From NCBI GenBank assembly GCA_964418695.1, contig CAYQMN010000004.1, forward strand, positions 62,001 through 126,000: a stretch of 64,000 bases of DNA, read 5' to 3'. This document shows positions 49,662-58,897 of the stretch, piece by piece. The notes below the pieces were generated by a model, which had not been told where the DNA came from, did no database searches, and saw only the letters and a program-made list of their open reading frames with translations. Numbering within the stretch: position 1 is the stretch's first letter; each line of letters begins with the position of its first letter. This DNA comes from Prado023 sp964418695 (GTDB lineage Bacteria; Actinomycetota; Actinomycetes; S36-B12; CAIYMF01). Position numbers and translations under genes: made by a program.

Positions 49662-49709
49662 CTCTCACCCTCAACCTGAGGCTTAGAGTTATGTCAACCT
49701 GTGGTTCAA
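49662..49709 (-). promoter_or_regulatory. ftsZ upstream palindrome and promoter elements
   Basis: A near-perfect 27-base palindrome spans 49662-49688 (arms CTCTCACCCTCA and TGAGGCTTAGAG), about 94 bases before the ftsZ start. Just upstream on the minus strand lie TTGACA (plus 49692-49697) and TTGAAC (plus 49704-49709), candidate -35 boxes. I recall similar TTGACATAAC and CCTCA/TGAGG sequences upstream of ftsZ in other actinobacteria, suggesting a conserved regulatory site, but no -10 of good fit was found. Confidence 0.55.
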
Positions 49710-50088
49710 CGCGGACGTTAGGGCAGGCGCGAGGCGGGTTCAAGCATTGCCAGAACCTCCGGCGTGTCGGCCATTCGGCCCTGAATCCGCGGCGACCGGA
49801 GTGCCGAAGCGCTGGGCGTTATGCACAGGTGGGGTCGAGAGTTGGGGATGACCTGGGGACGGTCCGCGCAGAGCTGTTGACAGCCCGCCCACCGGGCTGT
49901 GGAGGCTCCCCTCCCCCGCTATGCACAGGATGTGGAGGCCGCCGGCCGAGAACTCCAGGAGCCGGGCACCGAGGGCCGCGAAGCACCCGACGCGTGTTCG
50001 CGCAGGGCGAACAGCCAGCGGCCCTCAGATGTCAGATCGGTCCGCAACCCGCCCTGGAGTGCCGGTTCGGGTTGTCGGTCCCTGCTGA
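49710..50088. other. Gene-free spacer between ftsZ and the HNH relic
   Basis: No credible gene. Two words resemble DnaA boxes with one or two mismatches, TTATGCACA (49819-49827) and CTATGCACA (49919-49927), and TGTGGAGG occurs twice nearby (about 49908 and 49931). Base composition is less GC-rich than the genes around. Confidence 0.4.
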
Positions 50089-50118
50089 TAGTGTCCTCGC
50101 ATTCGAACAGTTGTTCGG
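50089..50118 (+). promoter_or_regulatory. SOS (LexA) box and -10 element of the HNH gene
   Basis: TCGAACAGTTGTTCGG at 50103-50118 fits the actinobacterial LexA consensus TCGAAC-N4-GTTCGA in 11 of 12 positions. A -10-like TAGTGT (50089-50094) lies directly upstream, so LexA bound here would cover the transcription start. The ATG of the HNH gene is 24 bases downstream behind a GGAGGAG ribosome site. In mycobacteria several DUF222/13E12 genes belong to the SOS regulon (established). Confidence 0.8.
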
Positions 50119-50141
50119 TTCGCTCGGGGGAGGAGCGCACG

Positions 50142-51656
50142 ATGACCCAGACCAGACCACCGGTCACCGACCCGGCCACCGCCTTGGCTGGCATCCGCCT
50201 CACCCGAGGTCGCCCACGCCTGGCAGGCCGGGCGCACGGTGGCCGAGCACGATCTGCCCGCGATGGGGCTGGCGGCCGGGGACCGCCCGGCCGCCGATGT
50301 GCTGGTGCTGGCCTCGATGACCGCATCCGCCGAATACGCTCTCGCGGCCCGACTGCACGCCGCCACCACCGCCGCCAGCCTGCCCCTGGAAGGGCCGGGG
50401 ATGCTGGCCGCGCGCGGCTGGTCGCTGAGCACCGCCCGGCGGCTGGCCCGCTGCGGCCGGCTGGCCGCCCAATACCGGACACCGCGACGGTGTGGGCAGC
50501 CGGGATCATCACCGCCGAGCACCTGGACCCAGTCGCCAAAGCCGCCGACAAGTTCAGCACCGACGAGCTCGCCGCGCTGCTGGCCGAGCTGGCGCCCTGC
50601 TGGGGAACCCTGTCCCCCCACGCGGTCGCCCACTTCGTGGCCGCCACCGACCGCATGATGCACCCACCCCCCGACCCCGACCCCGCAGAGACCGACGCCT
50701 ACCAGACCCGCAACCTCTCCTTCGCGATCCTCGGCGACACCGTCGTACTCGCCGGCACCCTGCCCCGCGTCGAAGCAGAGACAGTGATGGCCGCCATCGA
50801 CGCCATCGCCGAACGCCTCCGCACCACCGCCGACCACGTCCCCACCGCCGCCCGCCGCGCCGACGCCCTGGTCGAACTGGTCAACACCGCCCACGCCACC
50901 GGCGCCCTCCCACCCGCGGCGGACTACCCGTCAGCCTGACCGTCACCCTGGACCACACCCCCACCACCGACCCCCTCTGCACCACCAGCCGCGGCCACCA
51001 CCTCACCAACGCCGAAACAAGATGGGCCACCTGCCACGCCACCCTCACCCCCATCGCCATCACCCGACCTGGGAAGCACACCGACAACCCCACCCCCACA
51101 AACCCGACCGGCCACCCCGCAGGCTCGACCGGTCACCCCCTGGACACGACCGGCGGGCCGACGGGCTGGGCCGGCGGGCCGATGAGCCCGGGCAGCCAGC
51201 CCCCCGACTGGACCGAGGCGTCGCCCACCCCGTCACCGCCGCCCACGCCGACCCAACGGATCGCCGCCCTCGCGGCCGTCACCTTCGAGACCCGAGAAGT
51301 GCTCGCCGCCGGACGCACCCAACGCACCGCCACCCCCACCCAACGCCGAGCCCTCGCCGTACGCGACCGCGGATGCCTGATCCCCGGCTGCACAATCCCA
51401 GCCCAGGCCTGCCAGGTCCACCACCCTCACCGAATGGCCCCACGGCGGACCAACCGACATCGACAACCTCGCCCTGCTCTGCTGGACCCACCACCGCCAA
51501 GTCGACCTACGCATGTGGCACATCGAACCCACAACCAGCCCACCCGACCCACCCGACACAGGCGGCGCCCCGCCCCCACCAGGCACCCACTGGCCCGCCA
51601 ACCACGGCGCACCCTTCACCATCCGACGCACCCCCCGCACCCGCTGGCGCAACTGA
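50142..51656 (+). pseudogene. Frameshifted DUF222/HNH endonuclease (13E12-type)
   Basis: About 505 codons' worth of a DUF222 (13E12 repeat) protein with C-terminal HNH nuclease, spread over shifting frames. Starts ATG 50142 (MTQTRPPVTDPATALAG), then shifts near 50190-50210 into AHAWQAGRTVAEHDLPAMGL, again at about 50475 into DTATVWAAGIITAEHLDP, at about 50914 into GGLPVSLTVTLDHTP, and at about 51425 into LTEWPHGGPTDIDNLALLCW-THHRQVDL, ending TGA 51656. The HNH core (RDRGCLIPGC...CQVHH...LCWTHH) is otherwise intact. At least three shifts are one-base gains or losses in C runs. Non-functional unless the sequence is in error. It is inserted between ftsQ and ftsZ, opposite to both. Confidence 0.9.
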
Positions 51657-51697
51657 ACCCACGCGCACACGAACGACGCACCCGGGGAGGCTGAGCG

Positions 51698-51773
51698 CCC
51701 CGGATCGGGGACGGGTCTCGACAAGCTCGACCGACACAAGGTCGGGTCGGGGGGGCGGTGCCGCTGGGGGCAC
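51698..51773. terminator. Hairpins between the HNH relic and ftsQ
   Basis: Two stem-loops in the 121-base convergent spacer: CCCCG-GAT-CGGGG (51698-51710), and GTGCC (51758-51762) pairing with GGCAC (51769-51773) 4 bases beyond the ftsQ stop. Between them is GGTCTCGACAAGCTCGACC (about 51714-51732), similar to intergenic palindromic words I recall from other actinobacteria. The second hairpin could end the mur-fts transcript. Confidence 0.55.
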
Positions 51774-51777
51774 TGGG

Positions 51778-52539
51778 TCAGGACGTCGGAGTGCCGCGGG
51801 TGGTGGGCATGCTGGGGGTGCTGACGTCGTAGTGGGTGGCCTTGACCGCCAGCAGGGCCGCCAGCACCTTGGCCTTGAGGGCCGAGTCGGCGGCGTTGCC
51901 CCAGCGGACCTGGGCGCCGCTGCGCAACACCACGGTCACGTCGTCGTGGGTCGAGGCGGTGACGGTGGTGACCCGGCCACGCAAGTCCGCGGGCATCATG
52001 AGCAGCACGTCGCGCGCCTCGTCGCGCCCGGCTTCGGTGCTGGACTGGACGATCGGCAGGCCCTTGGTCGAGCTGACCTTGTCGTAGAGCACCCCGCCGG
52101 CATCCATGAGGTAGGTGGCACCGCCGTTCTGCACGACGGCCAAGGGCGTGCGCACCGTCACCGTGAGCCGGATGGTGTGCGGCAGGGCACGATCGACGGT
52201 GACATCGGCGACTTCGGGGAACTGGCTGCGGATCGCCTCCCGGACTCGGTCGGCATCCACCGCGGGCACATGGTCGGTGGCCGAGATCCCCGAGGCCAGC
52301 CGGACGGCCGCCGGCGAGATGCCCTTGGGCGCCTGCACGACCACGTGCTCGACGAGGGTCACCGGAGAGGCCCAACCGACGTAGCCCAGCACTACCAGGG
52401 CAGCGACGGATGCCGCCACCAGCCAGCGGGCCCGCACGCGCGGCCGCCAGCGGCGGCGCTTGCGCGGCCCGGAGCCCTCGGCAGCCTCGGGTTCCTCGAC
52501 CGCGTCGCGTGTGCCGGCCGTGACCGTCTCCTGGCTCAT
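51778..52539 (-). CDS. ftsQ: Cell division protein FtsQ
   Basis: 253 aa. Basic cytoplasmic N-terminus (about 1-37), one transmembrane segment (about 40-60), an extracytoplasmic POTRA domain beginning HVVVQAPKGISPAAVRLASG and the FtsQ domain to the C-terminus. Bridges FtsL/FtsB and the septal synthases. ATG 52539 overlaps the murC stop (ATGA). Last gene of the mur-fts transcript here, as ftsZ is displaced. Confidence 0.94.
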   Translation of the reverse strand: MSQETVTAGTRDAVEEPEAAEGSGPRKRRRWRPRVRARWLVAASVAALVVLGYVGWASPVTLVEHVVVQAPKGISPAAVRLASGISATDHVPAVDADRVREAIRSQFPEVADVTVDRALPHTIRLTVTVRTPLAVVQNGGATYLMDAGGVLYDKVSSTKGLPIVQSSTEAGRDEARDVLLMMPADLRGRVTTVTASTHDDVTVVLRSGAQVRWGNAADSALKAKVLAALLAVKATHYDVSTPSMPTTRGTPTS

Positions 52540-53975
52540 CGAGCACCCTCCTGCCGGGCCGCGAGCAGCTCGAGCACCTCGGGGCCGAGCAGGACGATAT
52601 CCCCGGCACCCAAGGTCATGACGATGTCGCCCGGCTGGGCGCGCTGCGCGAGGTGACCGGCCACCGCCGACCAGGACGGCTCGAACACCACCTGCTCGCG
52701 GGGCAGCGGCACCCGGGCCGCCATCGCCTGCCCGCTGGCTCCGGGAATCGGCTCCTCCCCCGGCGCGTACACCTCCAGGACCACGACCTGGTCGGCCAGC
52801 GCGAGCGCCTCGGCGAACTCCCGGACGAACATGGCCGTCCGGTAATAGTGGTGGGCCTGGAACGCGACGACCAGATGACCGTCGCCGACCACCTGGCGAG
52901 CCGCCCGCAGAGTGGCGGCGATCTCGGTGGGGTGGTGGGCGTAGTCATCGACCACGCGCACCCCACCGACCTCGCCCTTGAGCTCGAAGCGCCGCCGGGT
53001 GCCGGTGAACCGAGCCAGCCCGGCCGCCAGCGCGGCGGGGTCGAAGCCCAGCCCCGCGCCGGTCACCAGCGCAGCGGCCGCGTTGCGGGCGTTGTGCAGG
53101 CCGTGCACGGCCAGGTCCAGCAGGACCGGCTGCTCCCCCAAGCCCAGGACCGCGACCCGGATGCCGTCGTCGTGCACCTGCACGTCGACCAGCGCGTGGT
53201 CGGCGCAGGGCTCGCTGCCGTAGGTGCGCACGTCGACTCCGGCCACCCGTGCCTGCGCCGCCAGGCGGGCTGCGCCGGGGTCGTCCGAGCAGGCCACCAG
53301 GAACCCGCCGGCCCGGCCCAGGCCTGCGGCGAAGTCCTCGAACGCCTGCTCGATCGCCTCGACGGTGCCCCAGTGGTCCAGGTGGTCGGGCTCCACGTTC
53401 GTCACGATCCCGGCGACCGCCGGGAGGACCAGGAACGACCCGTCGGACTCGTCGGCCTCCACGACGAACAGGTCGCCGCGGCCCTGGTGGGCGTTCGCGC
53501 CCCCCTGGTTCAGCTCGCTGCCGATCGCGTACGACGGGTCGGCGCCACAGTGCTGCAGTGCCACCGTCAGCATCGAGGAGGTCGTGGTCTTGCCGTGCGT
53601 GCCGGCCACCGCGACGCCCCGAGACCCGGCCATGACCGCAGCCAGCGCCTCGGCGCGCGGGACGACCGGGATGCCCACCCGGCGCGCTTCCACGACCTCG
53701 GGGTTGTTGCCGCGGATGGCTGTGGACACGACCACCGAGTCCGCGCCCTGGATGTTGGCGGCGTCGTGACCGACCCGGGCGTCCACCCCCAGCTCGCGCA
53801 GCGCGTCGAGCCGGGCGGACTCCCGGGCGTCGCTGCCCGAGACGGTCACGTCGCGGGCCCGCAGGATGCGCGCGATCCCCGACATCCCGGCCCCGCCGAT
53901 CCCGACGATGTGCACATGCTGACCCAGTGTCTGCTGACCCAGTGCGTGCTGACTGTCGACCTGATCGCTGGTCAT
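52536..53975 (-). CDS. murC: UDP-N-acetylmuramate--L-alanine ligase
   Basis: 479 aa. Adds L-Ala to UDP-MurNAc. HIVGIGGAGMSGIARIL, ATP loop GTHGKTTTSSML, EADESDGSF, and the C-terminal domain DDYAHHPTEI. The first 18 residues are a non-core Gln/His-rich extension (DSQHALGQQTLGQH). Start overlaps murG stop as ATGA. Confidence 0.97.
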   Translation of the reverse strand: MTSDQVDSQHALGQQTLGQHVHIVGIGGAGMSGIARILRARDVTVSGSDARESARLDALRELGVDARVGHDAANIQGADSVVVSTAIRGNNPEVVEARRVGIPVVPRAEALAAVMAGSRGVAVAGTHGKTTTSSMLTVALQHCGADPSYAIGSELNQGGANAHQGRGDLFVVEADESDGSFLVLPAVAGIVTNVEPDHLDHWGTVEAIEQAFEDFAAGLGRAGGFLVACSDDPGAARLAAQARVAGVDVRTYGSEPCADHALVDVQVHDDGIRVAVLGLGEQPVLLDLAVHGLHNARNAAAALVTGAGLGFDPAALAAGLARFTGTRRRFELKGEVGGVRVVDDYAHHPTEIAATLRAARQVVGDGHLVVAFQAHHYYRTAMFVREFAEALALADQVVVLEVYAPGEEPIPGASGQAMAARVPLPREQVVFEPSWSAVAGHLAQRAQPGDIVMTLGAGDIVLLGPEVLELLAARQEGAR

Positions 53976-55072
53976 CGCGCCTTCCCTCGGGCGCCGGCGC
54001 GGGCCGCCAGCACCACCATCTCGGCCAGCCGCTCGTCGGCGTCCCGCACACCGTGCTGGGCGGCCGCCTCACCCATCCGCACCAGCCGATCCGGGTCGGC
54101 CAGGAGCGCCTGGACGTCGGCGAGCAGCGTCGCCGGGTCGAGGCTCTCGTCGGCGATCAGCAGGCCGCCGCCGGCCTGCACCACCGGCAGCGCGTTGAGC
54201 CGCTGCTCGCCGTTGCCGATCGGGAACGGCACGTAGATCGCGGGTAGGCCCACGGCGGCCAGCTCCGCGCAGGTCAGCGCGCCGCTGCGGCTCACGACCA
54301 GGTCGGCGGCGGCGTAGGCCAGGTCCATCCGGTCCAGGTAGGCGACCGGGTGATACCCCGGCGCCGAGTCGGTGACCGAGTCGATGTTGTTGTGCCCCAC
54401 CGCGTGCAGCACCTGCAGCCCGAGATCGAGCAGCCCGGGCAGCGCCCCGGAGATCGCGGCGTTGATCCGCTGGGCGCCCTGCGACCCGCCGAACACCAGC
54501 AGCACCGGCCCGTCGGCGGACAACCCCAACGCCGCGCGGGCCTCGGCGCGCAGCGCGGCCCGATCCAGGGTGGAGATGGCCCGGCGCAGCGGGATGCCGA
54601 TGCGCGTCGCGTGCGGCAGGCTGCCGGCCACCGCCTCGGCGACGTTCGGCGTGAGCCGCGCGCCCAGGCGGTTGGCGATCCCGGGCCGGGCGTTCGCCTC
54701 GTGGACGACCAAGGGCGTGTGCGAGCGCCGAGCGGCCAGGTACGCCGGCAGGGAGACGTACCCGCCGAACCCGACGACCACGTCGGCCTGCATGTCGGCC
54801 AGGATCTGGCCGGTCTCGGCCAGCGCCCGGCGGACCCGGCCGGGCAGGGTCAGCAGCTCGGTGCTGGGCCGCCGGGGCATCGGCACCGGCGGGATCATCC
54901 TCAGGTCGTAGCCGCGGGCCGGGATCAGCCGTCCCTCCAGCCCCTTGGGCGTGCCCAGGGCGGTGATGCCGATCTCGGGGTCCCGGCGGCGCAGCGCGTC
55001 GGCCAGGTTGAGGGCGGGCTCGATGTGTCCGGCGGTCCCGCCACCGGCCAGCACGACATGCACAGTCCTCAC
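53972..55072 (-). CDS. murG: Undecaprenyldiphospho-muramoylpentapeptide beta-GlcNAc transferase
   Basis: 366 aa. Makes lipid II from lipid I at the inner membrane face. GGGTAGHIEPALNLADAL, VVGFGGYVSLPAYLAA, FGGSQGAQRIN, RSGALTCAELAA and PIGNGEQ are typical. GTG 55072 gives the GTGA overlap with the ftsW stop; GTG 55063, three codons in, is an alternative start. Confidence 0.96.
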   Translation of the reverse strand: MRTVHVVLAGGGTAGHIEPALNLADALRRRDPEIGITALGTPKGLEGRLIPARGYDLRMIPPVPMPRRPSTELLTLPGRVRRALAETGQILADMQADVVVGFGGYVSLPAYLAARRSHTPLVVHEANARPGIANRLGARLTPNVAEAVAGSLPHATRIGIPLRRAISTLDRAALRAEARAALGLSADGPVLLVFGGSQGAQRINAAISGALPGLLDLGLQVLHAVGHNNIDSVTDSAPGYHPVAYLDRMDLAYAAADLVVSRSGALTCAELAAVGLPAIYVPFPIGNGEQRLNALPVVQAGGGLLIADESLDPATLLADVQALLADPDRLVRMGEAAAQHGVRDADERLAEMVVLAARAGARGKAR

Positions 55073-56391
55073 CCGACCCTGGCCGGCTTGCGCCTGCGCA
55101 CTGAGCGGGCCCGGCGACTCGGCGCGCCCTCGCCGATCGCCTCCCGCCGGGCGAAGGCGAGCAGGACTCCCACGGCCATCAGGGAGGGCAGCAGCGAGGA
55201 GCCGCCGTAGGAGACGAAGGGCAGCGGCACGCCGGTGATGGGCATGAGCTGCAGCACCGCGCCCAGGTTGACCAGAGCCTGGCCGACCAGCCAGACCATG
55301 ATCCCGACGCTGGCCACCCGGATGAAGGGGTCGACGGTCCGGATCGCCATGCGCAGGGTGAACACCGACAGGACCGCGAACAGCCCGATGACGGTCAGCG
55401 CCCCGAACAGGCCCAGCTCCTCGCCGACGACCGGGAAGATGAAGTCGGTGTGCGCCTCGGGCAGGGCGCCCCACTTCTCCCGGCTGCCGCCCAGGCCGAC
55501 GCCCCACCAGCCGCCGGTGCCCAGCGCGTACTTGCCCTGGATCAGCTGCCAGCCCGCACCCTTGAGGTCCTTCTCGGGATCCAGCCAGGCGGTGAACCGG
55601 CGCATGCGGTAGGCCGCGGTCAGCGAGAGGAACGCGATGCCCATCAGGCCCACGACCCCCAGCCCGGCGAAGATCCGCATCGGTGCGCCGGCGATGAACA
55701 GCAGCCCCAGCACGATCAGCGAGATGACGATGGCCGTGCCCAGGTCCCCCTCGGCGACCACCAGCAGGATCAGCCCGCCGGCCACCGGCAGGAACGGGAT
55801 CACGAGCTCGCGCCACCGGTCCAGCACGGCGTCCTTGGTGGCGAAGATGTGTGCGGCCCAGAGGATCAGCGCCAGCTTGGCGAACTCCGAGGGCTGCAGC
55901 CGGAACGGCCCGATGAAGTTGATCCAGTTGCGCTGGCCGTTGACCGACACCCCGATCCCGGGCACGAACACCAGCAGCAGCAGCACGACGCTGCCCACGA
56001 GGAAGACCGGCGTCAGCCGGCGCATCATCGACACGGGCGCCCGGGCGATGACGACCATGGCGACCACCCCCACGGCAGCCACGATCGCCTGGCGGGTGAA
56101 CAGCGTGAACGCCGACTGGTGCAGGTCCATCGACTCGACCGACGAGGCGCTCAGGACCATGACCAGCCCGAGCACCAGAAGCAGCATCGCCGAGCCCAGG
56201 ATCATGAAGTAGGGCGCCATCGGATGCTCGTTGATCCGCTCGCGCCACCCGGGCTCGACCGGCCGGCGGACCCTGGGCGCAGGCTCGGCGAGCGGCCCGT
56301 CGTGCGCCCCGCCCCCGGCCACCCGCGCCCCGGCCGCGTCGGTCGCGTCGGCTGAGGCAGTCGAGGTCGGGGGCTGCATCGTGGCGCTCAC
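55069..56391 (-). CDS. ftsW: SEDS family septal peptidoglycan polymerase FtsW
   Basis: 440 aa, ten transmembrane segments after a 55-residue cytoplasmic Ala/Pro-rich N-terminus. NGQRNWINFIGPFRLQPSEFAK, GDLGTA and FVSYGGSSLL are SEDS marks. Works with FtsI (encoded at 61806-63578). GTG 56391 overlaps the murD stop (GTGA) and has AGGAGG 4 bases before it. A basic tail ends the protein. Confidence 0.96.
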   Translation of the reverse strand: MSATMQPPTSTASADATDAAGARVAGGGAHDGPLAEPAPRVRRPVEPGWRERINEHPMAPYFMILGSAMLLLVLGLVMVLSASSVESMDLHQSAFTLFTRQAIVAAVGVVAMVVIARAPVSMMRRLTPVFLVGSVVLLLLVFVPGIGVSVNGQRNWINFIGPFRLQPSEFAKLALILWAAHIFATKDAVLDRWRELVIPFLPVAGGLILLVVAEGDLGTAIVISLIVLGLLFIAGAPMRIFAGLGVVGLMGIAFLSLTAAYRMRRFTAWLDPEKDLKGAGWQLIQGKYALGTGGWWGVGLGGSREKWGALPEAHTDFIFPVVGEELGLFGALTVIGLFAVLSVFTLRMAIRTVDPFIRVASVGIMVWLVGQALVNLGAVLQLMPITGVPLPFVSYGGSSLLPSLMAVGVLLAFARREAIGEGAPSRRARSVRRRKPARVG

Positions 56392-57833
56392 ATGTCCTCC
56401 TGCAGTCCGGCCACCGCGTCGGCGAACGCGTCGCCGCGCTGGGCGTAGTCGCGGAACATGTCCCAGGAGGCGCACCCCGGCGCCAGGAGCACCGTGTCCC
56501 CGGGCTGAGCCAGGGCGGCGGCTGCCGCGACGACCTCCGCCATGGCCCCAGTGTCGGTGCGGGCGACCTCCACGACGGGCAGATCCGGCGCGTGTCGGGC
56601 CAGAGCCTGGCCGATCAGCGCCCGATCCACCCCGAGCAGGACCACCCCGCGCATCCGGGGGGCGCACGCGCGGACCAGCTCGTCGAACGACTGGCCCTTG
56701 GCCATCCCGCCGGCGATCCAGACCACCCGGTCGTAGGCCGCCAGCGAGGTCTGGGCGGCGTGGCAGTTGGTGGCCTTGGAGTCGTCCACGTAGCGCACGC
56801 CCGCGACCTCGCCGACGTCGGCGATCCGGTGCCCGGCGGGGGTGAACGCGCGCAGGCCGTCGCGCACGGCGACCGCGGGCACTCCGGCCGCGCGGGCCAG
56901 GGCGGCGGCGGCCAGCGCGTTGGCGACCTGGTGCGGGGCGGGCGGGCGCACGTCGGCCAGCTCGGCCAGCTCCTGGGCGGCCTCGCGCCGGTTGGGCACG
57001 TAGGCGCGGTCCACCAGCACGTCCTCGACGACCCCCAGCATGCTCACGTCGGGGATGCCCAGGGTGAACCCGATCGCCCGGCAGCCGTCCACCACGTCGG
57101 CCTCCTGCACCATGCGGCGGGTGATCGGCTCGGCCTCGTTGTAGACCGCGGCCACGACGGTGTTGCGGTAGATCCGGGCCTTGGCCGCGGTGTAGGCGTC
57201 CATCGACCCGAACAGGTCGACGTGGTCCTCGGCCACGTTCAGGCACACTGAGGCCAGCGGCGACATCGAGTGCAGGAACGGCAGCTGCGGGGCCCCCACC
57301 TCGACCGCGATCGCGTCCAGCGCACCCCCGGGCCGGCTCTCCTGCATCACCACGTCGACCATCGAGACCCCGATGTTGCCGGCGGCGGTGGTGCGCAGGC
57401 CGGCCGCGCGCAGCATCGACTCCAGCATCAGCGTCGTGGTGGTCTTGCCGTTGGTCCCGGTGACGACCAGCCAGGGCGCCGCCCCCTCGCCGCGCCGCAG
57501 CCGCCACGCCAGCTCCAGCTCGCCCCAGACCGGCACGCCGGCCCCCTGCGCGGCCGCGATCAGGGGGGCCAAGGGCGACAGGCCCGGGGAGACCACGAGC
57601 AGGTCCACACCCTCAGGCAGCGTGTCGCCGTCGCCGAGGCGCACCTGCGCCCCCAGCATCTCCAGCAACCTGGCCCGGTCCTGCTGGCGCTCCCCCGACC
57701 CGGCGTCGACCGCGGTCACCCGGGCGCCCAGGCCGAGCAGCGCCTCGGCTGCCGCGCTGCCGGCCACGCCGATGCCGGCGACGACCACATGGACGCCGGT
57801 CCAGTCGCTGTCGCGCGACAGCCGGTCGATCAC
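56388..57833 (-). CDS. murD: UDP-N-acetylmuramoyl-L-alanine--D-glutamate ligase
   Basis: 481 aa. Adds D-Glu. GVHVVVAGIGVAGSAAAEAL, ATP loop GTNGKTTTTLMLESML, NVAEDHVDLFGS, DDSKATNCHA and LLAPGCASWDMF are present. GTG 57833 gives a GTGA overlap with the mraY stop, matching the neighbours' pattern; ATG 57845 four codons earlier (16-base overlap) is an equally long-lived alternative. Neither has a ribosome site, so translational coupling is likely. Confidence 0.95.
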   Translation of the reverse strand: MIDRLSRDSDWTGVHVVVAGIGVAGSAAAEALLGLGARVTAVDAGSGERQQDRARLLEMLGAQVRLGDGDTLPEGVDLLVVSPGLSPLAPLIAAAQGAGVPVWGELELAWRLRRGEGAAPWLVVTGTNGKTTTTLMLESMLRAAGLRTTAAGNIGVSMVDVVMQESRPGGALDAIAVEVGAPQLPFLHSMSPLASVCLNVAEDHVDLFGSMDAYTAAKARIYRNTVVAAVYNEAEPITRRMVQEADVVDGCRAIGFTLGIPDVSMLGVVEDVLVDRAYVPNRREAAQELAELADVRPPAPHQVANALAAAALARAAGVPAVAVRDGLRAFTPAGHRIADVGEVAGVRYVDDSKATNCHAAQTSLAAYDRVVWIAGGMAKGQSFDELVRACAPRMRGVVLLGVDRALIGQALARHAPDLPVVEVARTDTGAMAEVVAAAAALAQPGDTVLLAPGCASWDMFRDYAQRGDAFADAVAGLQEDM

Positions 57834-58897
57834 GAGCTGAGCCATTCGGCGTAGAACAGGCTCAGACCGGCGGAGATGAACAGGCCCTGGATGATCCAGA
57901 ACCGGACCACGATCGTGACCTCCTCCCACCCGAGCATCTCGAAGTGGTGATGCAGCGGGGCCATGCGCAGCACCCGCTTGCCGGTCAGCTTGAACGACCC
58001 GACCTGGGCGACCACCGAGAGTGTGACCAGGACGAACAGCCCGCCGATGAAGACGAACAGCAGCTCCGTGCGGCTCATGATCGCCAGGGCCGCGAGCCCA
58101 CCGCCCAGCGCGAGACTGCCGGTGTCGCCCATGAAGATGCCGGCGGGGCTGGTGTTGTACCAGAGGAACCCGACGACCGCGCCCGCGCAAGCGGCGGCGA
58201 AGGTTGCCAGGTCCAGCGGGTCGCGCACCACGTAGCAGCCGCTCGCCTCGCCGGCCAGGCACGTCTGGTTCCACTGCCAGACCCCGATGATCGTGTACGC
58301 GCCGAACGCCAGCACCGAGGCGCCGGCGGCCAGGCCGTCCAGCCCGTCGGTCAGGTTCACCCCGTTGGTGACGCCGGTGATGATGAACCAGATCCACAGC
58401 ATCAGCAGCACCACCGGCAGCTGCCAGCTCAGGTCGCGCACGACCGAGATCGCGTGCGACGCCGGGGTGATGCCCTGCTCGTCGGGGAACCGGGTGGCCA
58501 GCAGCGCGAAGCTGATCGCGACCGCGGCCTGACCGAGCAGCTTGGTGCGTGCCCGCACGCCGCCGCTGCGCGACTTGAACACCTTGAGGTAGTCGTCGGC
58601 GAACCCGACCGCGGCCAGCCCGACCATCAGGTAGAGGGCCAGCAGACCGCTGGCGGTCGGCGGCGTCCAGCGGATCAGGTGCGCCCCGGCGTATGCCAGG
58701 ACCACCGCCGCCACGATCGCCGCACCGCCCATCGAGGGGGTGCCCTTCTTGCCGCTGTGCTCGGGGTACACGATGCCGTCGGCGGACTCGCGGATCGCCT
58801 GCGCCAGATTGCGCCGGGTGAGCAGCTTGATGAGCAGAGGGGTCGCCGTCATCGCCACGATCGAGGCGAGGATCGCCCCCAGGACGATCTGGATCAC
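57830..58897 (-). CDS. mraY: Phospho-N-acetylmuramoyl-pentapeptide-transferase
   Basis: 355 aa, about ten transmembrane segments. Transfers phospho-MurNAc-pentapeptide to undecaprenyl phosphate giving lipid I. FADDYLKVF, NLTDGLDGLA, GDTGSLALGG and MAPLHHHFEMLGWEE carry the catalytic Asp/His residues. GTG 58897 overlaps the murF stop (GTGA), with GGAGG 7 bases upstream. Confidence 0.97.
   Translation of the reverse strand: MIQIVLGAILASIVAMTATPLLIKLLTRRNLAQAIRESADGIVYPEHSGKKGTPSMGGAAIVAAVVLAYAGAHLIRWTPPTASGLLALYLMVGLAAVGFADDYLKVFKSRSGGVRARTKLLGQAAVAISFALLATRFPDEQGITPASHAISVVRDLSWQLPVVLLMLWIWFIITGVTNGVNLTDGLDGLAAGASVLAFGAYTIIGVWQWNQTCLAGEASGCYVVRDPLDLATFAAACAGAVVGFLWYNTSPAGIFMGDTGSLALGGGLAALAIMSRTELLFVFIGGLFVLVTLSVVAQVGSFKLTGKRVLRMAPLHHHFEMLGWEEVTIVVRFWIIQGLFISAGLSLFYAEWLSS

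Noticed and set aside
49652..50320. Plus-strand 222-aa frame before the HNH relic
   Set aside because: Only its last part (AFEQLFGSL region) overlaps the HNH start area in another frame; a strong ribosome site before ATG 50142 marks the true start.
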